This document shows positions 45,153 through 54,836 of a stretch of 64,000 nt of DNA, one piece after another. Numbering within the stretch: the first letter of the stretch is position 1; each line of letters begins with the position of its first letter. The stretch lies in assembly GCA_943788815.1 (NCBI GenBank), contig CALSRS010000002.1:369062-433061 (forward strand). Direction: 5' to 3'. Below the pieces are notes generated by a model. It was not told the DNA's origin and made no database searches. It worked only from the letters and a program-made list of their open reading frames with translations. A program made the translations under genes and the position numbers. This DNA comes from an uncultured Gammaproteobacteria bacterium (GTDB lineage Bacteria; Pseudomonadota; Gammaproteobacteria; Eutrophobiales; Eutrophobiaceae).

Positions 45153-46460
45153 TTAGCCGCGACGGGCATTGAAGGAATTTTCAATCTGGAGCTTACGAGA
45201 TTGCTCACTTTCTACATATTTACGCCAGTCATCCGCTGCCTTTTTACTTCTTTCGTCCTTACCTGCATTTGCAAAAGCGTTCTTCGCAGCTTCAAATTTC
45301 AGAAGTTCAAACTGGGCCATTCCTAACATAAGATAGGCCTGATCCATACGGTCTATACCACCTTTCTTCAGGCCTTCTTCCAAAATTTTTGCAGCGTCTT
45401 CGTACCTATCAAGATTGATGTAGGATTGGGCTAAACGCACATGTAAGTTTCCGTCTTTGGCAATCTTAGTGGCTTTTACCAATGGCACCAGGGACTCTTC
45501 CATTTCCTGTGACTGCTGCCAGGATTGGGCCAATAACTGAAGATTACGCTCTTCTTCCTCAATCTTGCCATCCTTCATTCCTTTATCAATCAGAACAGCC
45601 GCCTTATGTGGTGCCTCATGCATCAGATAAAGGTTGGCAAGATTCATCTGGGAACGTCCATTTTCCAGATTACCAGATTCATAAAGCATCTCCAGTATAG
45701 CCATCTGCTTGTCATATTGTTCAAGCTCAGAGTAGGCAGCGGAGAGCGAACGCCAATGTTCAGCCTTAGGGAAAAGTACAACAAGCTCCCTTAAAATATT
45801 TATCATATTTGGATAATCATCCAATTGTAGATATATATTTTGTAACAGAAGTAACAGAATTTCTTTGGGTGTTTCATTCCTTGTTGCCAACATCTCTCGG
45901 GCATCAATTAATGGTGTCAGGGCTCCGCGATAATTCTCAAGCTGGTAGTAAGCCTGTCCTAGCAGCATATAGGCATTTAGCGAAGGCTCAGGTGCTGCTG
46001 CAAACCACTTATTGATGGTCTCAATCGCTTTAGGGTAGTTTTCTATAACAAAATACAATTGTGCGACAGTGTAAAGCGTATTTAATATCAGGCCCTCGGT
46101 AGTGTCTGGTTCGGCCAGCACCTTCTCATAGTAACGCAGAGCGTCCTGATACTTCTCCAGGGTGAAATATGTGTACGCCATGAAGTTGTACACCTGAGAT
46201 TTGCCATAACTACTGATCTTTGGCATTGATTCCATTTCACGCAAGATAGCCAGACCCTGCTCATATTGTTGAGCCTCAATGATCTCCTGGGCCTCCAGCA
46301 ATCTTTTGTATACTGCTTCGGACATGGTGGGCGTCTTTGTAGTCTTTCGCTCTTCGCGCTGGTTGTTTTCCTGCGCTGTACTAATGGAAGAGACAGAGAC
46401 CAGAACCAGACTGGTCATTAACACAGCAATAATTTTGGTCAATCCGGGTATATGAACCAT
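45153..46460 (-). CDS. TPR protein of the TonB2/TtpC-type operon
   Basis: The 435-residue exported protein (signal ending SSISTAQ) consists of tandem tetratricopeptide repeats, for example SQVYNFMAYTYFTLEKYQDALRYYEKVL and AYMLLGQAYYQLENYRGALTPL. In the TonB2-type operons of Vibrio and Shewanella a TPR protein follows tonB; it is thought to act in the periplasm in partner selection or stability of the complex. A good ribosome site (AGGAG) precedes the ATG at 46460. Last gene of the operon. Confidence 0.92.
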   Translation of the reverse strand: MVHIPGLTKIIAVLMTSLVLVSVSSISTAQENNQREERKTTKTPTMSEAVYKRLLEAQEIIEAQQYEQGLAILREMESMPKISSYGKSQVYNFMAYTYFTLEKYQDALRYYEKVLAEPDTTEGLILNTLYTVAQLYFVIENYPKAIETINKWFAAAPEPSLNAYMLLGQAYYQLENYRGALTPLIDAREMLATRNETPKEILLLLLQNIYLQLDDYPNMINILRELVVLFPKAEHWRSLSAAYSELEQYDKQMAILEMLYESGNLENGRSQMNLANLYLMHEAPHKAAVLIDKGMKDGKIEEEERNLQLLAQSWQQSQEMEESLVPLVKATKIAKDGNLHVRLAQSYINLDRYEDAAKILEEGLKKGGIDRMDQAYLMLGMAQFELLKFEAAKNAFANAGKDERSKKAADDWRKYVESEQSRKLQIENSFNARRG

Positions 46461-46476
46461 TATTATTTACTCCTGA

Positions 46477-47091
46477 TTAGTCTTCAATTTCGAATGTGAT
46501 TTTATTCTGGACACCTGGTACTTCAATTGGTTCACCATCAATCACTCTGGGCTTGTATTTAAATTTTGCAGCTGCCTGAGTTGCCGCACGGTCAAAAATA
46601 CGATTAGGCTGTGATTCTACAACGACCACGTCCCTTACAGTACCCTGACGAGTTACGGTAAATTCCACAATTACATAGCCTTCTATGCCTCGTGACAGAG
46701 CGCTATTGGGGTAAATGGGTCTAACCTTAACGATAGGAAGATACTCACCATCGTTGGCTAATTGAAACCCTCCAGCGTCCATATCAATTGCTGTATTAAC
46801 ATCCACCGAAGATACCGACATAGATTCAGCTGTTGGATCCAGGTTTTCCAGTTGTGGTGGTGGTGGTTCAGGGGGTGGCTCATCTGGAGGTGGCGGCTTT
46901 TTAGGAGGTTCTTTGGGCCGAATAACTTCAGGTTCAGGGACACGGACGAATTCCATTATCGTTCCAGCACTTTCTTCATCTAACGTCCGGTCTGCGTTTG
47001 CAATCAAAAACTGCATCATATAGAACAGGGTAAAAACAACCGCCCCGGCTGATACAAAGCTAATCGCATATCTTCCAATCACTTGTACCAC
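46477..47091 (-). CDS. tonB: TonB energy transducer
   Basis: TonB transmits proton-motive-force energy from ExbB/ExbD to outer membrane receptors. The 204-residue protein has an N-terminal membrane anchor (YAISFVSAGAVVFTLFYMMQFLI), a proline-rich spacer (about 55-85: PKEPPKKPPPPDEPPPEPPPP) and the C-terminal TonB domain with VKVRPIYPNSALSRGIEGYVIVEFTV and AAAKFKYKPRVIDGEP. The short proline-rich region is typical of TonB2. GTG start with AGGTGA upstream. It lies between exbD and the TPR gene and is the only TonB in the window. Confidence 0.95.
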   Translation of the reverse strand: MVQVIGRYAISFVSAGAVVFTLFYMMQFLIANADRTLDEESAGTIMEFVRVPEPEVIRPKEPPKKPPPPDEPPPEPPPPQLENLDPTAESMSVSSVDVNTAIDMDAGGFQLANDGEYLPIVKVRPIYPNSALSRGIEGYVIVEFTVTRQGTVRDVVVVESQPNRIFDRAATQAAAKFKYKPRVIDGEPIEVPGVQNKITFEIED

Positions 47092-47113
47092 AGTATCACC
47101 TCACCTCGTTATA

Positions 47114-47518
47114 TTATTCTTTCAGTGCAGAAATAGCCACATTACCAACACCGGCTTCTCTGGCTGCATCCATTACCAAAACCAGGACTTCATTTGTGGA
47201 ATTATTGTCTGCCTGGATAATCACAGAGCCTTGCGGGTTTTCTGATAACAGGCGTTCGATACTCGGCTTGATGGCCCTGGGGTCTATACGACGCCTGTCT
47301 ATCCAGACATTATCAACGGAATCTATCGCAATCAGGATATTCGCCTTTGCCTTGGATTCAGCCGTTAATGCAATGGGCTTATTAACAGTGGCACCCGGCT
47401 CCTTAATAAAGGTAGCGGTTACGATAAAAAAGATGAGCATGATGAAGACAATATCGATTAGCGGAGTAATGTCGATTGCGGTTTCTTCTTCAAGGCCCTG
47501 CTGAGAAATTTTACGCAT
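47114..47518 (-). CDS. exbD: ExbD of the TonB operon
   Basis: The 134-residue protein has one membrane helix with the proton-path Asp (AIDITPLIDIVFIMLIFFIVTATF) and a periplasmic domain (ANILIAIDSVDNVWIDRRRIDP, GSVIIQADNNSTNEVLVLVMDAAREAG). It is clearly a paralogue of the orphan ExbD at 18441-18854. It sits between exbB and tonB and completes the ExbB-ExbD motor. Confidence 0.95.
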   Translation of the reverse strand: MRKISQQGLEEETAIDITPLIDIVFIMLIFFIVTATFIKEPGATVNKPIALTAESKAKANILIAIDSVDNVWIDRRRIDPRAIKPSIERLLSENPQGSVIIQADNNSTNEVLVLVMDAAREAGVGNVAISALKE

Positions 47519-47541
47519 CTGTCACCTGTTCTATTATAATT

Positions 47542-48138
47542 TTAAGACTGGTCAATTCTGCTTTCCATGGTCATGTGTTCACCCAGAAGTTGAATCTCAA
47601 TCTGGGCCTTTCTTTGCAGCCAAAAACTGATGAATAAGCCAGAAAGGGCGGCGACCATTCCACACATAGTTGGCACGGTGGCCTTAGAAATCCCATCCGC
47701 CATGGCGCGGGCATTACCGGAACCCAGGATAGACATCACCTCAAATACGCCCACCATCCCAGTCACAGTACCCAGTAGTCCCAGGAGAGGACACAGGGCA
47801 ACACTTGCCTGTATCAAGCCCAAATACTGCTGAGCAATTAATCTGACCTCAGATATCATGGCCTCACGGATTCGATGTGCCTTCCAGGATTTACGATCAC
47901 TACGTGCATTCCACTCCGCCACAGTCTTTTTGACTACCTGTCTGTGATTGATAGCGAAGTACAACATCCGTTCTATGATCAGGATCCACATAAAAATCAT
48001 CAAGGCTCCGATGAGAAACAGGACATCACCACCCAGTTCCAAAAAATCCCGGATAGCCTCCCACATGTTGATAAATCCCTGTTCTGCCCCAATCACCGAG
48101 GTGATGGCACGCATCAGGTTATATATGAGTTCTACCAT
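47542..48138 (-). CDS. exbB: ExbB (MotA/TolQ/ExbB proton channel)
   Basis: The 198-residue protein has three membrane helices: GGDVLFLIGALMIFMWILIIE, then the MotA/ExbB pair SVALCPLLGLLGTVTGMVGVFEVM and KATVPTMCGMVAALSGLFISF. It forms the stator pentamer with ExbD. It is the shorter of the two ExbB-like proteins of this operon; the longer one (TtpC) lies immediately upstream. Confidence 0.95.
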   Translation of the reverse strand: MVELIYNLMRAITSVIGAEQGFINMWEAIRDFLELGGDVLFLIGALMIFMWILIIERMLYFAINHRQVVKKTVAEWNARSDRKSWKAHRIREAMISEVRLIAQQYLGLIQASVALCPLLGLLGTVTGMVGVFEVMSILGSGNARAMADGISKATVPTMCGMVAALSGLFISFWLQRKAQIEIQLLGEHMTMESRIDQS

Positions 48139-48160
48139 TATTTATTCCTGATTTAAGGAT

Positions 48161-49546
48161 TCAGGAAGCTTTATCAGCTTTTTCAGAGTACTCAGCCACC
48201 ATACCGGTCGCCTGCTCTTCCAGAACTTCAATCAATGATTTACTCCTACCTGCTACCAGGGTGTGTAGCATCACCATAGGAATTGCAACACAAAGACCAA
48301 GTACCGTTGTTACCAAGGCTGTAGAAATACCACCTGCCATCATCTTTGGATCACCCGCTCCAAACAAGGTAATGGCCTGGAAGGTTGTAATCATACCGGT
48401 AACCGTTCCCAGCAGTCCCAGTAATGGGGCCACAACAGCGATCACCTTCAGCATCATATTAAAACGCTGTAACTTGGGAGTTTCCTTCAGAACGGCCTCA
48501 CCGAGACGTAACTCCAGGGACTCAAGGTCGATTCCCTTGTTTTCTTGATAGACAGACAATACACGCCCCAGAGGGTTCTTCTTGCTAGCCTTACCTGGAT
48601 TTCGCTTTTGCGAAGCAACCTGGCCACTGACTACTAGTAACAGTATAAAACGCAAGATAGCAATGGTGGCACCTATCAGTCCGAGTGAAATGATTATGTA
48701 ACCAACTGTCCCGCCCTGATCGATACGTTCCCTTAAATTTGGGGTCTGTACCAACATGGACAATAACAAGCCACGGCTGGGGTCAATACCAAAACCAACG
48801 ATTCCAGATGATGAATTTTCCAATTCATTAACTGCATCTATGTACCTGGCCTGTGGTTGTCTTTGTAATTCTGAAACAATGCCTGTACCACCAGTACCCG
48901 GATCACTGTAATTCAGGTATTTACCGTCTGAAACCAGGTTAAAAACACCAATCCGGATTACATCCATTGTGGTCTCTTCACCCGAGGCAGACACTACATT
49001 GGTGCTAAATCGCTTCAACTTACCCTGCTCAGTCATTTCTCGCTGAAGTTCATACCAAAGCTGCTCGATCTCCTCCAGAGATGCCAGTTCCGTGGTGGAA
49101 CCCATTTTCTCGGAAAGAGTAGTAAGAAAAGCTGCTCGCTCCGGGAACTCGATATTGGTCATCGAACTTTCAAAATTTCCCCGTGCATCACCCGCGGCCG
49201 TTTGCAGAACACCAAACAGTTCCCGCAATGAACCCATCCGAACAGACAGTTGTTCACGAAGTTCGGCTAATGCAACCTCGTTTTCTTCAAATTCCCGTTC
49301 CATCCTGGCACTCTCATTCTCCAGGTTGGTTCGTTCCCTGTTGGCCTGCTGGAGCAATTCTTGCTGCCTGCCTCTGTTTTGAACAAATTCTTGCTCACGG
49401 GCTCGGTTCTGCTGATTTTCGCGAAAGGTTCCATCTTGAACCTGTTTCAACAAATCATCCAGACTGGACAAAGATCCCTGGGCACTGGCATTAAGCCCAG
49501 TCAAAGTCAGGGCAATAAATATAATTAATGTAGTTAGGCGGTTCAT
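48161..49546 (-). CDS. ttpC: TtpC-like long MotA/TolQ/ExbB protein
   Basis: The 461-residue protein has a signal peptide (ending LNASAQ), a long periplasmic coiled coil (about 30-130: QNRAREQEFVQNRGRQQELLQQANRERTN), a globular domain and a C-terminal ExbB unit with LRFILLLVVSG, VVAPLLGLLGTVTGMITTFQA and ALVTTVLGLCVAIPMVMLHTLV. TtpC is essential for TonB2-dependent uptake in Vibrio. Its ATG shares one base with the DUF3450 stop (TAATG), so translation is coupled. Confidence 0.92.
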   Translation of the reverse strand: MNRLTTLIIFIALTLTGLNASAQGSLSSLDDLLKQVQDGTFRENQQNRAREQEFVQNRGRQQELLQQANRERTNLENESARMEREFEENEVALAELREQLSVRMGSLRELFGVLQTAAGDARGNFESSMTNIEFPERAAFLTTLSEKMGSTTELASLEEIEQLWYELQREMTEQGKLKRFSTNVVSASGEETTMDVIRIGVFNLVSDGKYLNYSDPGTGGTGIVSELQRQPQARYIDAVNELENSSSGIVGFGIDPSRGLLLSMLVQTPNLRERIDQGGTVGYIIISLGLIGATIAILRFILLLVVSGQVASQKRNPGKASKKNPLGRVLSVYQENKGIDLESLELRLGEAVLKETPKLQRFNMMLKVIAVVAPLLGLLGTVTGMITTFQAITLFGAGDPKMMAGGISTALVTTVLGLCVAIPMVMLHTLVAGRSKSLIEVLEEQATGMVAEYSEKADKAS

Positions 49547-50334
49547 TATTCTATCTCCGATGCAACGATAGGAATCATGATCATGTCAGGAGCTACCTGC
49601 TCACGAGCGATCTGTAGTCCCTTCGCAATGTGATTTCTGAATGCTTCATCTGTAATCGCTTCCCAGGAACGGGTCGATTGATTCCACACACCGTTCATGG
49701 CTCGGTCTGCCGTCTGGTATATAAGGGCTATTCGACCAATCTTGAGCATACTCACTTCACGGTTTGCTCCATCAAGGTTGATAGTCGTGTTATATGCCTC
49801 AATGGTTCGGCCATAGTCACCTTCAATATTATAGGCCTCCAGAACTGCCCTGAATTTCTCAGCCGTAGTAATATCAGCACTTTGAACAGCAGCTCTAAGG
49901 CGTTGGATACGGTCATTTCTTTCATCGAGTAAGAAAGGCACATCTCGTTTTACAAATGCATCTAGAGATTCAAGCATTTTCATCATTGTAGGAGTTATTT
50001 GCCGTTCGATAATGGCAACTTCATCGATGGAGTTCCTAAGCTTACCCATGTCAGAAACCTGGGCATCTAATTGGTTCTGTAATAACTGGTTATATACTTT
50101 AAGCCCGTCTATGACTTTAAGTTGACGTTTGTATTCCGAAATCAGTTTGTCGATCTCGCCTTGCGTACTATCAATGCGTCCTTGTGATGCGGCAGCAGCC
50201 TGAGTACGGTCTACTCCATCATCCATGATTTGATCGATCTGTTGTTCTTGTGCAAATACATTTGTCATCAAAACAGAAAATGTCAAACCTAGACAGACCT
50301 GTTTTGCACGGTTAACTGATATTAAAGTTTCCAT
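49546..50334 (-). CDS. DUF3450 exported coiled-coil protein, first gene of the TonB operon
   Basis: The 262-residue protein has a signal peptide (ending TNVFAQ) and a long coiled coil (QAAAASQGRIDSTQGEIDKLISEYKRQLKVI...) followed by the DUF3450 core (MMKMLESLDAFVKRDVPFLLDERNDRIQRLRAAV, AYNIEGDYGRTIEAYNTTINL, YQTADRAMNGVWN). It always neighbours the TtpC/ExbB/ExbD/TonB genes and probably acts as a periplasmic adaptor. First gene of the operon 50334-45153. Confidence 0.93.
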   Translation of the reverse strand: METLISVNRAKQVCLGLTFSVLMTNVFAQEQQIDQIMDDGVDRTQAAAASQGRIDSTQGEIDKLISEYKRQLKVIDGLKVYNQLLQNQLDAQVSDMGKLRNSIDEVAIIERQITPTMMKMLESLDAFVKRDVPFLLDERNDRIQRLRAAVQSADITTAEKFRAVLEAYNIEGDYGRTIEAYNTTINLDGANREVSMLKIGRIALIYQTADRAMNGVWNQSTRSWEAITDEAFRNHIAKGLQIAREQVAPDMIMIPIVASEIE

Positions 50335-50882
50335 AAGTATTATGAACCTCCACCCACTCGAGTTTAATGATAAAAATCTTCAAAAAAAAAACATTAGATT
50401 ACAGAAGTATCTGCAATAAAAATATTATTATTTTTGGCGTTACGATATTAATAATTTGGTTATCTCAAATAACCAACGAATACCAACTGTGACCTACCCC
50501 TATTATTGATTTTATTCAAAATCGGCCTTAATCAGATTCTAAGGCTCAGTTTATTTTACTATGCATATTCATTCAAGCTTATTGATCGAAGTTTGATGAA
50601 TAGAAACGGCAGAAAAAACCTTTGAATTGTATCCCTGCAAATCGGTCATAATACGTTGACATGCAGGCAAGTGCAATCAGCTTATACATAAATATATAAA
50701 ACAAAGTTAGAGAATATTATGCTTTATTATTACATCATAATTATTCATTTACGATATACTGCGCCGCAACATTAAATGGCAATTTTGCATACCATCTAGA
50801 ATAATAGAAGTTTATACAATATTAATTTCTAATCTATTTTTAAGTTTATAGGATTATTAATAAGTTATATAAGGTTGTTGAT
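50335..50882. other. Intergenic region between TonB operon and speE
   Basis: About 550 AT-rich bases separate two divergent operons. A weak hairpin GCCTTA-atcagattc-TAAGGC (50525-50545) is followed by a T-rich stretch, and CCTGCA/TGCAGG form a loose inverted repeat near 50633-50666. A leader RNA or small RNA is possible but nothing specific supports it, and I see no reading frame with a ribosome site. Confidence 0.4.
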
Positions 50883-51743
50883 ATGAAAAATCAATTTGAA
50901 GAAACGCTATATGATGCACATGCTCAGACACTGAATATTGAAGAAGTCTATTTTGAAGACAAATCTGAGCACCAGCACATAATTATCTTTCATAATTCAA
51001 AGTTTGGGAGGGTCATGGCACTAGATGGCGTTGTCCAGACGACAGAAAAAGATGAGTTTATCTATCATGAGATGCTCACCCATGTTCCTATACTCGCCCA
51101 TGGTGCAGCAGAAAATATTCTAATAATTGGTGGCGGTGACGGTGGCATTTTAAGGGAAGCCTTAAGACACACAAAAATAAATAATATCACTATGGTCGAA
51201 ATTGATGAGGCAGTGGTCGATATGTGTGTTAAATATTTACCAAATCACTCCCAGGGGGCGTTTGATAACTCGAAACTAAACCTGGTCATTGCAGATGGCG
51301 CAAGATTTGTAGCTGAAACCAAAGATAAATTTGATGTCATCATTGTTGATTCAACAGATCCCATTGGGCCAGGAGAAGTCCTGTTCCAATTTGAGTTCTA
51401 CAAAAACTGCAAATCCCTTCTAAACAAAGATGGCATTATCGTGACCCAGAATGGCGTAGCATTCATGCAACCTGATGAAATAAAAAATACTCAAAAATGC
51501 TTTTCGAAGATATTTAAGGATAACTATTTCTATTTGGCATCTATTCCTACCTATTTTGGAGGTGATATGGCTTTTGGTTGGGGAACTGATAATGCCCAAC
51601 ATAGACATATTGATCTAGATACTCTTAAAGCAAGATTCAAAGATTCAGAGATAAAGACCAAATATTATAATCCTGAAATTCACCAGGGGAGCTTTGCTAT
51701 CCCCCAGTATATCCTCGAACTAATTAGTTCATCATCAACTTAA
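50883..51743 (+). CDS. speE: Spermidine synthase
   Basis: The 286-residue protein transfers aminopropyl groups from decarboxylated S-adenosylmethionine to putrescine. It has the N-terminal strand domain, GRVMALDGVVQTTEKDEFIYHEMLTH, the nucleotide motif ILIIGGGDGGILREALRH, VEIDEAVVDMC and the catalytic region VIIVDSTDPIGPGEVLF. Ends at 51743, 6 bases before the decarboxylase gene, so the two form an operon. Needs a source of decarboxylated SAM (speD), which is not in this window. Confidence 0.95.
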   Translation: MKNQFEETLYDAHAQTLNIEEVYFEDKSEHQHIIIFHNSKFGRVMALDGVVQTTEKDEFIYHEMLTHVPILAHGAAENILIIGGGDGGILREALRHTKINNITMVEIDEAVVDMCVKYLPNHSQGAFDNSKLNLVIADGARFVAETKDKFDVIIVDSTDPIGPGEVLFQFEFYKNCKSLLNKDGIIVTQNGVAFMQPDEIKNTQKCFSKIFKDNYFYLASIPTYFGGDMAFGWGTDNAQHRHIDLDTLKARFKDSEIKTKYYNPEIHQGSFAIPQYILELISSSST

Positions 51744-51749
51744 ACAATA

Positions 51750-52910
51750 ATGGAACATAATTCACCGGTAAAGGGTAGAGGCTGGCAGAATCTAGTTACA
51801 GAATTTGGGTCTCCGCTACTCGTACTCGACTGCAACGTATTACGACAACAATATAGAAAATTAAAAAATGCCCTCCCCAGCGTCGACCACTATTTTGCAA
51901 TAAAGGCATTACCAAATGAAATGGTTATTAATGTTCTCCACAAGGAAGGCTGCAATTTTGATATCGCCACGCAGGGAGAAGTAAAGCTACTGGAAAAAAA
52001 TCGAATCTCGGCAAAAAAAACAATTCATACTCATCCAATAAAAAGAGATATCGATATACGTTCAACGCTACGCTTTGGGTGCACTACATTTGTTGTTGAT
52101 AATGAATATGAACTTGAAAAGTTTGTCCGTTATAAAGAACGTGTAGGACTTTTACTAAGAATTAGCTTTCCTAATCCAAATGCCGTAGTCAATCTCTCTA
52201 AGAAGTTTGGTCTTGCCGTTAATAGTGTTCAGGAGTTTTTAACGAAAGCAGACAAGCTTGGAATTCATATTAAGGGCTTGAGTTTTCATGTTGGCTCTCA
52301 ATCTAAACTTCAACAATCTCATGTTGATGCAATTAACACATGTTTGGAAATCATTACTGAAAGTAGGACTAAACGCGATGTCCCAATGAGTGTGCTGGAT
52401 ATAGGCGGAGGATTTCCGATTAATTATGATGGTATAGGCATCGATATTGAAGAATTTTGCGAGCCTATTAATACGGTAATAAATGATCGGCCAAAAAATA
52501 TCCGCGTGATTGCTGAGCCTGGCAGATATATTGTTGCCCCAGCAATGACGTGCCTTACTTCTGTCATTGGTAAGGCAATCCGTGACGGCATACCGTGGTA
52601 CTACCTTGATGATGGTGTTTACAATTCCTTTAGTGGACAGATTTTTGACCACGCAATATATCCAAAAATTTCTGCTCGCAAGGGAGATACCCGGCCCAGT
52701 GTTCTTGCAGGACCAACCTGTGACAGTATTGATGTTATTTCAGAAAATATAGAACTACCAGAACTGGACATCGGAGATTTAATCATAGCCCCTATGATGG
52801 GTGCATATACAAGTGCAACGGCAACTGAATTCAATTCTCTACCCAGGACTTATATTATTGCGGTTAATGTTGCAGAACATAACGACAACGAAATCACCCA
52901 ACTTATTTAA
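51750..52910 (+). CDS. Fold-III PLP decarboxylase (ornithine decarboxylase-like)
   Basis: The 386-residue protein has the alanine-racemase-type fold: PLP lysine in YFAIKALPNEMV (about residue 48), NFDIATQGEVKLL, GLSFHVGSQS, the glycine-rich phosphate site VLDIGGGFPINYDG and the C-terminal AGPTCDSIDVI with the catalytic cysteine, and MMGAYTSA. This is the eukaryote-like ornithine/lysine/diaminopimelate group; the GPTCDS motif and the speE neighbour favour ornithine decarboxylase, making putrescine for spermidine synthase. The residue that would settle ornithine versus lysine was not examined. Confidence 0.88.
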   Translation: MEHNSPVKGRGWQNLVTEFGSPLLVLDCNVLRQQYRKLKNALPSVDHYFAIKALPNEMVINVLHKEGCNFDIATQGEVKLLEKNRISAKKTIHTHPIKRDIDIRSTLRFGCTTFVVDNEYELEKFVRYKERVGLLLRISFPNPNAVVNLSKKFGLAVNSVQEFLTKADKLGIHIKGLSFHVGSQSKLQQSHVDAINTCLEIITESRTKRDVPMSVLDIGGGFPINYDGIGIDIEEFCEPINTVINDRPKNIRVIAEPGRYIVAPAMTCLTSVIGKAIRDGIPWYYLDDGVYNSFSGQIFDHAIYPKISARKGDTRPSVLAGPTCDSIDVISENIELPELDIGDLIIAPMMGAYTSATATEFNSLPRTYIIAVNVAEHNDNEITQLI

Positions 52911-52932
52911 TACTATGTTCACAACATGAACT

Positions 52933-53967
52933 ATGAATAATACTTCACCTGAAGTCTCAGTACTTTTGCAGTATGGAATAAATAAGCCATCCATCCAGGC
53001 AATTGGAACTGGGCTAATCAACCAAACCTGGCTGATATCAAATAAGGATCAAAAATATATTCTGCAACAGGTCAACTCCATGTTCGATGAAGGGATTCAT
53101 GAAGATATACATAAGGTAATTTCATACCTTAATGATAGTGGAATTCAATTACCTGCTTTGATAAGAAACCAGGATAACAATCTATTTAGTTGCCATGAAA
53201 ATAAAGTATGGCGATTATATCAGTACATAGATGGCGTGACGTTTGACATTGTGACGAAAGGTAAAATTGCATATGAAGCGGGTCTAATGCTTGGGAATTT
53301 TCACAGGGTATTTAATACCCTGGATTATCAATTCAGTCGTATCCGTCCGGGCGTGCATGATACACAGAGGCATCTAAAGGTTCTCGAAGATGCACTAGAC
53401 AATCAACATAAGCACCCCAGATATAATGAGATCAAGCCGCTAGCAATTCAGATACTCGAAAAGGCAAATAAATTACCAAAATTACCACCGACTATCATGA
53501 GAAAAGTACATGGCGATCCAAAAATAAATAATTTCCTGTTCAATAAAGATACGCAAAGAGGTATCTGTATACTCGATTACGATACCTTGAGCGACATGCA
53601 AATCACATTAGAATTAGGTGATGCAATGCGGTCATGGTGTAATCCCTGCGGCGAGGATGAACCTGATTCATGTTTTTTACTGGAACATTACCAGGCAGGC
53701 ATGGAAGGCTACCAGCAAAGCTCAGATGGCTTATTATCTCAATCAGAATGGGAAGGTGTCTTGCCGGCGACACTAACCATATATATTGAACTTGCTGCCC
53801 GATTCTGCGCAGATGCCTTAAATGAAAATTATTTTTCATGGAACGACAAACGTTTTTCAAGTCACAGCGAACATAGTCAAATTAGAGCCATGAGCCAACT
53901 AAACGCGGGGAAGTCTTTATTAAGTCAATACAAGAACGCGAATAAAATCCTACTCCAGATTCAATGA
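52933..53967 (+). CDS. APH-family kinase (N-acetylhexosamine 1-kinase-like)
   Basis: The 344-residue protein belongs to the aminoglycoside phosphotransferase superfamily. GTGLINQTWLIS is the nucleotide-binding region, VHGDPKINNFLF the Brenner-type catalytic motif and ILDYDTLSDMQITLELGDAMRSWCNP the DFG-like metal site. The motif spelling resembles the NahK (sugar 1-kinase) branch, annotated as mucin desulfatase in older databases. It follows the decarboxylase after 22 bases. Its link to polyamines is unclear; it may simply share the operon. Confidence 0.85.
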   Translation: MNNTSPEVSVLLQYGINKPSIQAIGTGLINQTWLISNKDQKYILQQVNSMFDEGIHEDIHKVISYLNDSGIQLPALIRNQDNNLFSCHENKVWRLYQYIDGVTFDIVTKGKIAYEAGLMLGNFHRVFNTLDYQFSRIRPGVHDTQRHLKVLEDALDNQHKHPRYNEIKPLAIQILEKANKLPKLPPTIMRKVHGDPKINNFLFNKDTQRGICILDYDTLSDMQITLELGDAMRSWCNPCGEDEPDSCFLLEHYQAGMEGYQQSSDGLLSQSEWEGVLPATLTIYIELAARFCADALNENYFSWNDKRFSSHSEHSQIRAMSQLNAGKSLLSQYKNANKILLQIQ

Positions 53968-54005
53968 ACCTAATTAACTAAAACCACTCTCATTTGTTCT
54001 GAGAT

Positions 54006-54806
54006 ATGAAAAATGATTATTCGATGAAAACAAAACAGAATTGGCAATACGACTCAGACCTTATACCTTTCGACTCCAGCAAGACTATGAACTTAACAAC
54101 AATTTTATTCTACCTCTCCATTCTCAATCTTCTTGTAATAGTCGCAGCTCCATTAAGCAGGGTGTACTTTGATGCACCAGGTTTTCTAACATTTCGAATT
54201 ATGTTAATTGCAATTGTCATTGGTATGTTATTTGGAATTGTCATATTGATTCAGTCGACAATTTTATTTATTTCAAAATCACCTGTTATATGGCATCTGG
54301 CACTGTGTGTAATATTTCTTGGATTCATCCCCCCTGTTATTTCAATAATCATTATTGGTATTAATGGGATTAGCAAACCCTTGATTCATGATATTACTAC
54401 TGACATAAACGACCCTCCAGAATACGTAGAAGTAAAAAATCTCAGACAAGCCGGCGATAATACCGTTGAATATATAACTGAGGAAAACGCGACTAAGCAA
54501 AAAACTGCGTATCCTGATATTTCGCCGATAATGACAACGCTGAGCTTTGATGATGCTTTAATCGAAGCAACACAGACAGTGAAAGACCTTCAGTGGGAAT
54601 TCAGTAATATCGATTATGAAACAGGCATCATAGAAGCCTATGAATCATCAAACCTTTTTGGGTTTGTAGATGACATCGTCATTCGTGTGCGTCAGGATGG
54701 AGCGGGCAGCAGGATTGATATTCGTTCCTCATCCAGGGTGGGAAAAGGTGATTTAGGAAAAAATGCTGAACGCATCAGTACATTTATCAAGACATTTAAA
54801 TCATGA
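54006..54806 (+). CDS. DUF1499 membrane protein
   Basis: The 266-residue protein has three N-terminal membrane helices (for example TTILFYLSILNLLVIVAAPL and LIAIVIGMLFGIVILIQ) and a C-terminal DUF1499 domain (about 170-266: PIMTTLSFDDALIEATQTVKDLQWEF..., FVDDIVIRVRQDGAGSRIDIRSSSRVGKGDLGKNAERI). This domain is of unknown function. The SH3b gene follows after 30 bases, so the two may be co-transcribed; the start may be at codon 7 (MKTKQNW). Confidence 0.87.
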   Translation: MKNDYSMKTKQNWQYDSDLIPFDSSKTMNLTTILFYLSILNLLVIVAAPLSRVYFDAPGFLTFRIMLIAIVIGMLFGIVILIQSTILFISKSPVIWHLALCVIFLGFIPPVISIIIIGINGISKPLIHDITTDINDPPEYVEVKNLRQAGDNTVEYITEENATKQKTAYPDISPIMTTLSFDDALIEATQTVKDLQWEFSNIDYETGIIEAYESSNLFGFVDDIVIRVRQDGAGSRIDIRSSSRVGKGDLGKNAERISTFIKTFKS

Positions 54807-54836
54807 GCCAAGGGTCCTCTTTTATTTTCAATTACC

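Noticed and set aside
46758-46983. Trp/Arg- and His-rich frames over the proline-rich part of tonB
   Set aside because: They are translations of the proline codons in other frames or on the opposite strand, not real proteins.
50640-50680. TTGACA near 50653 as a promoter
   Set aside because: The best -10-like box (TTATAC) is about 20 bases away, too far for a convincing promoter.
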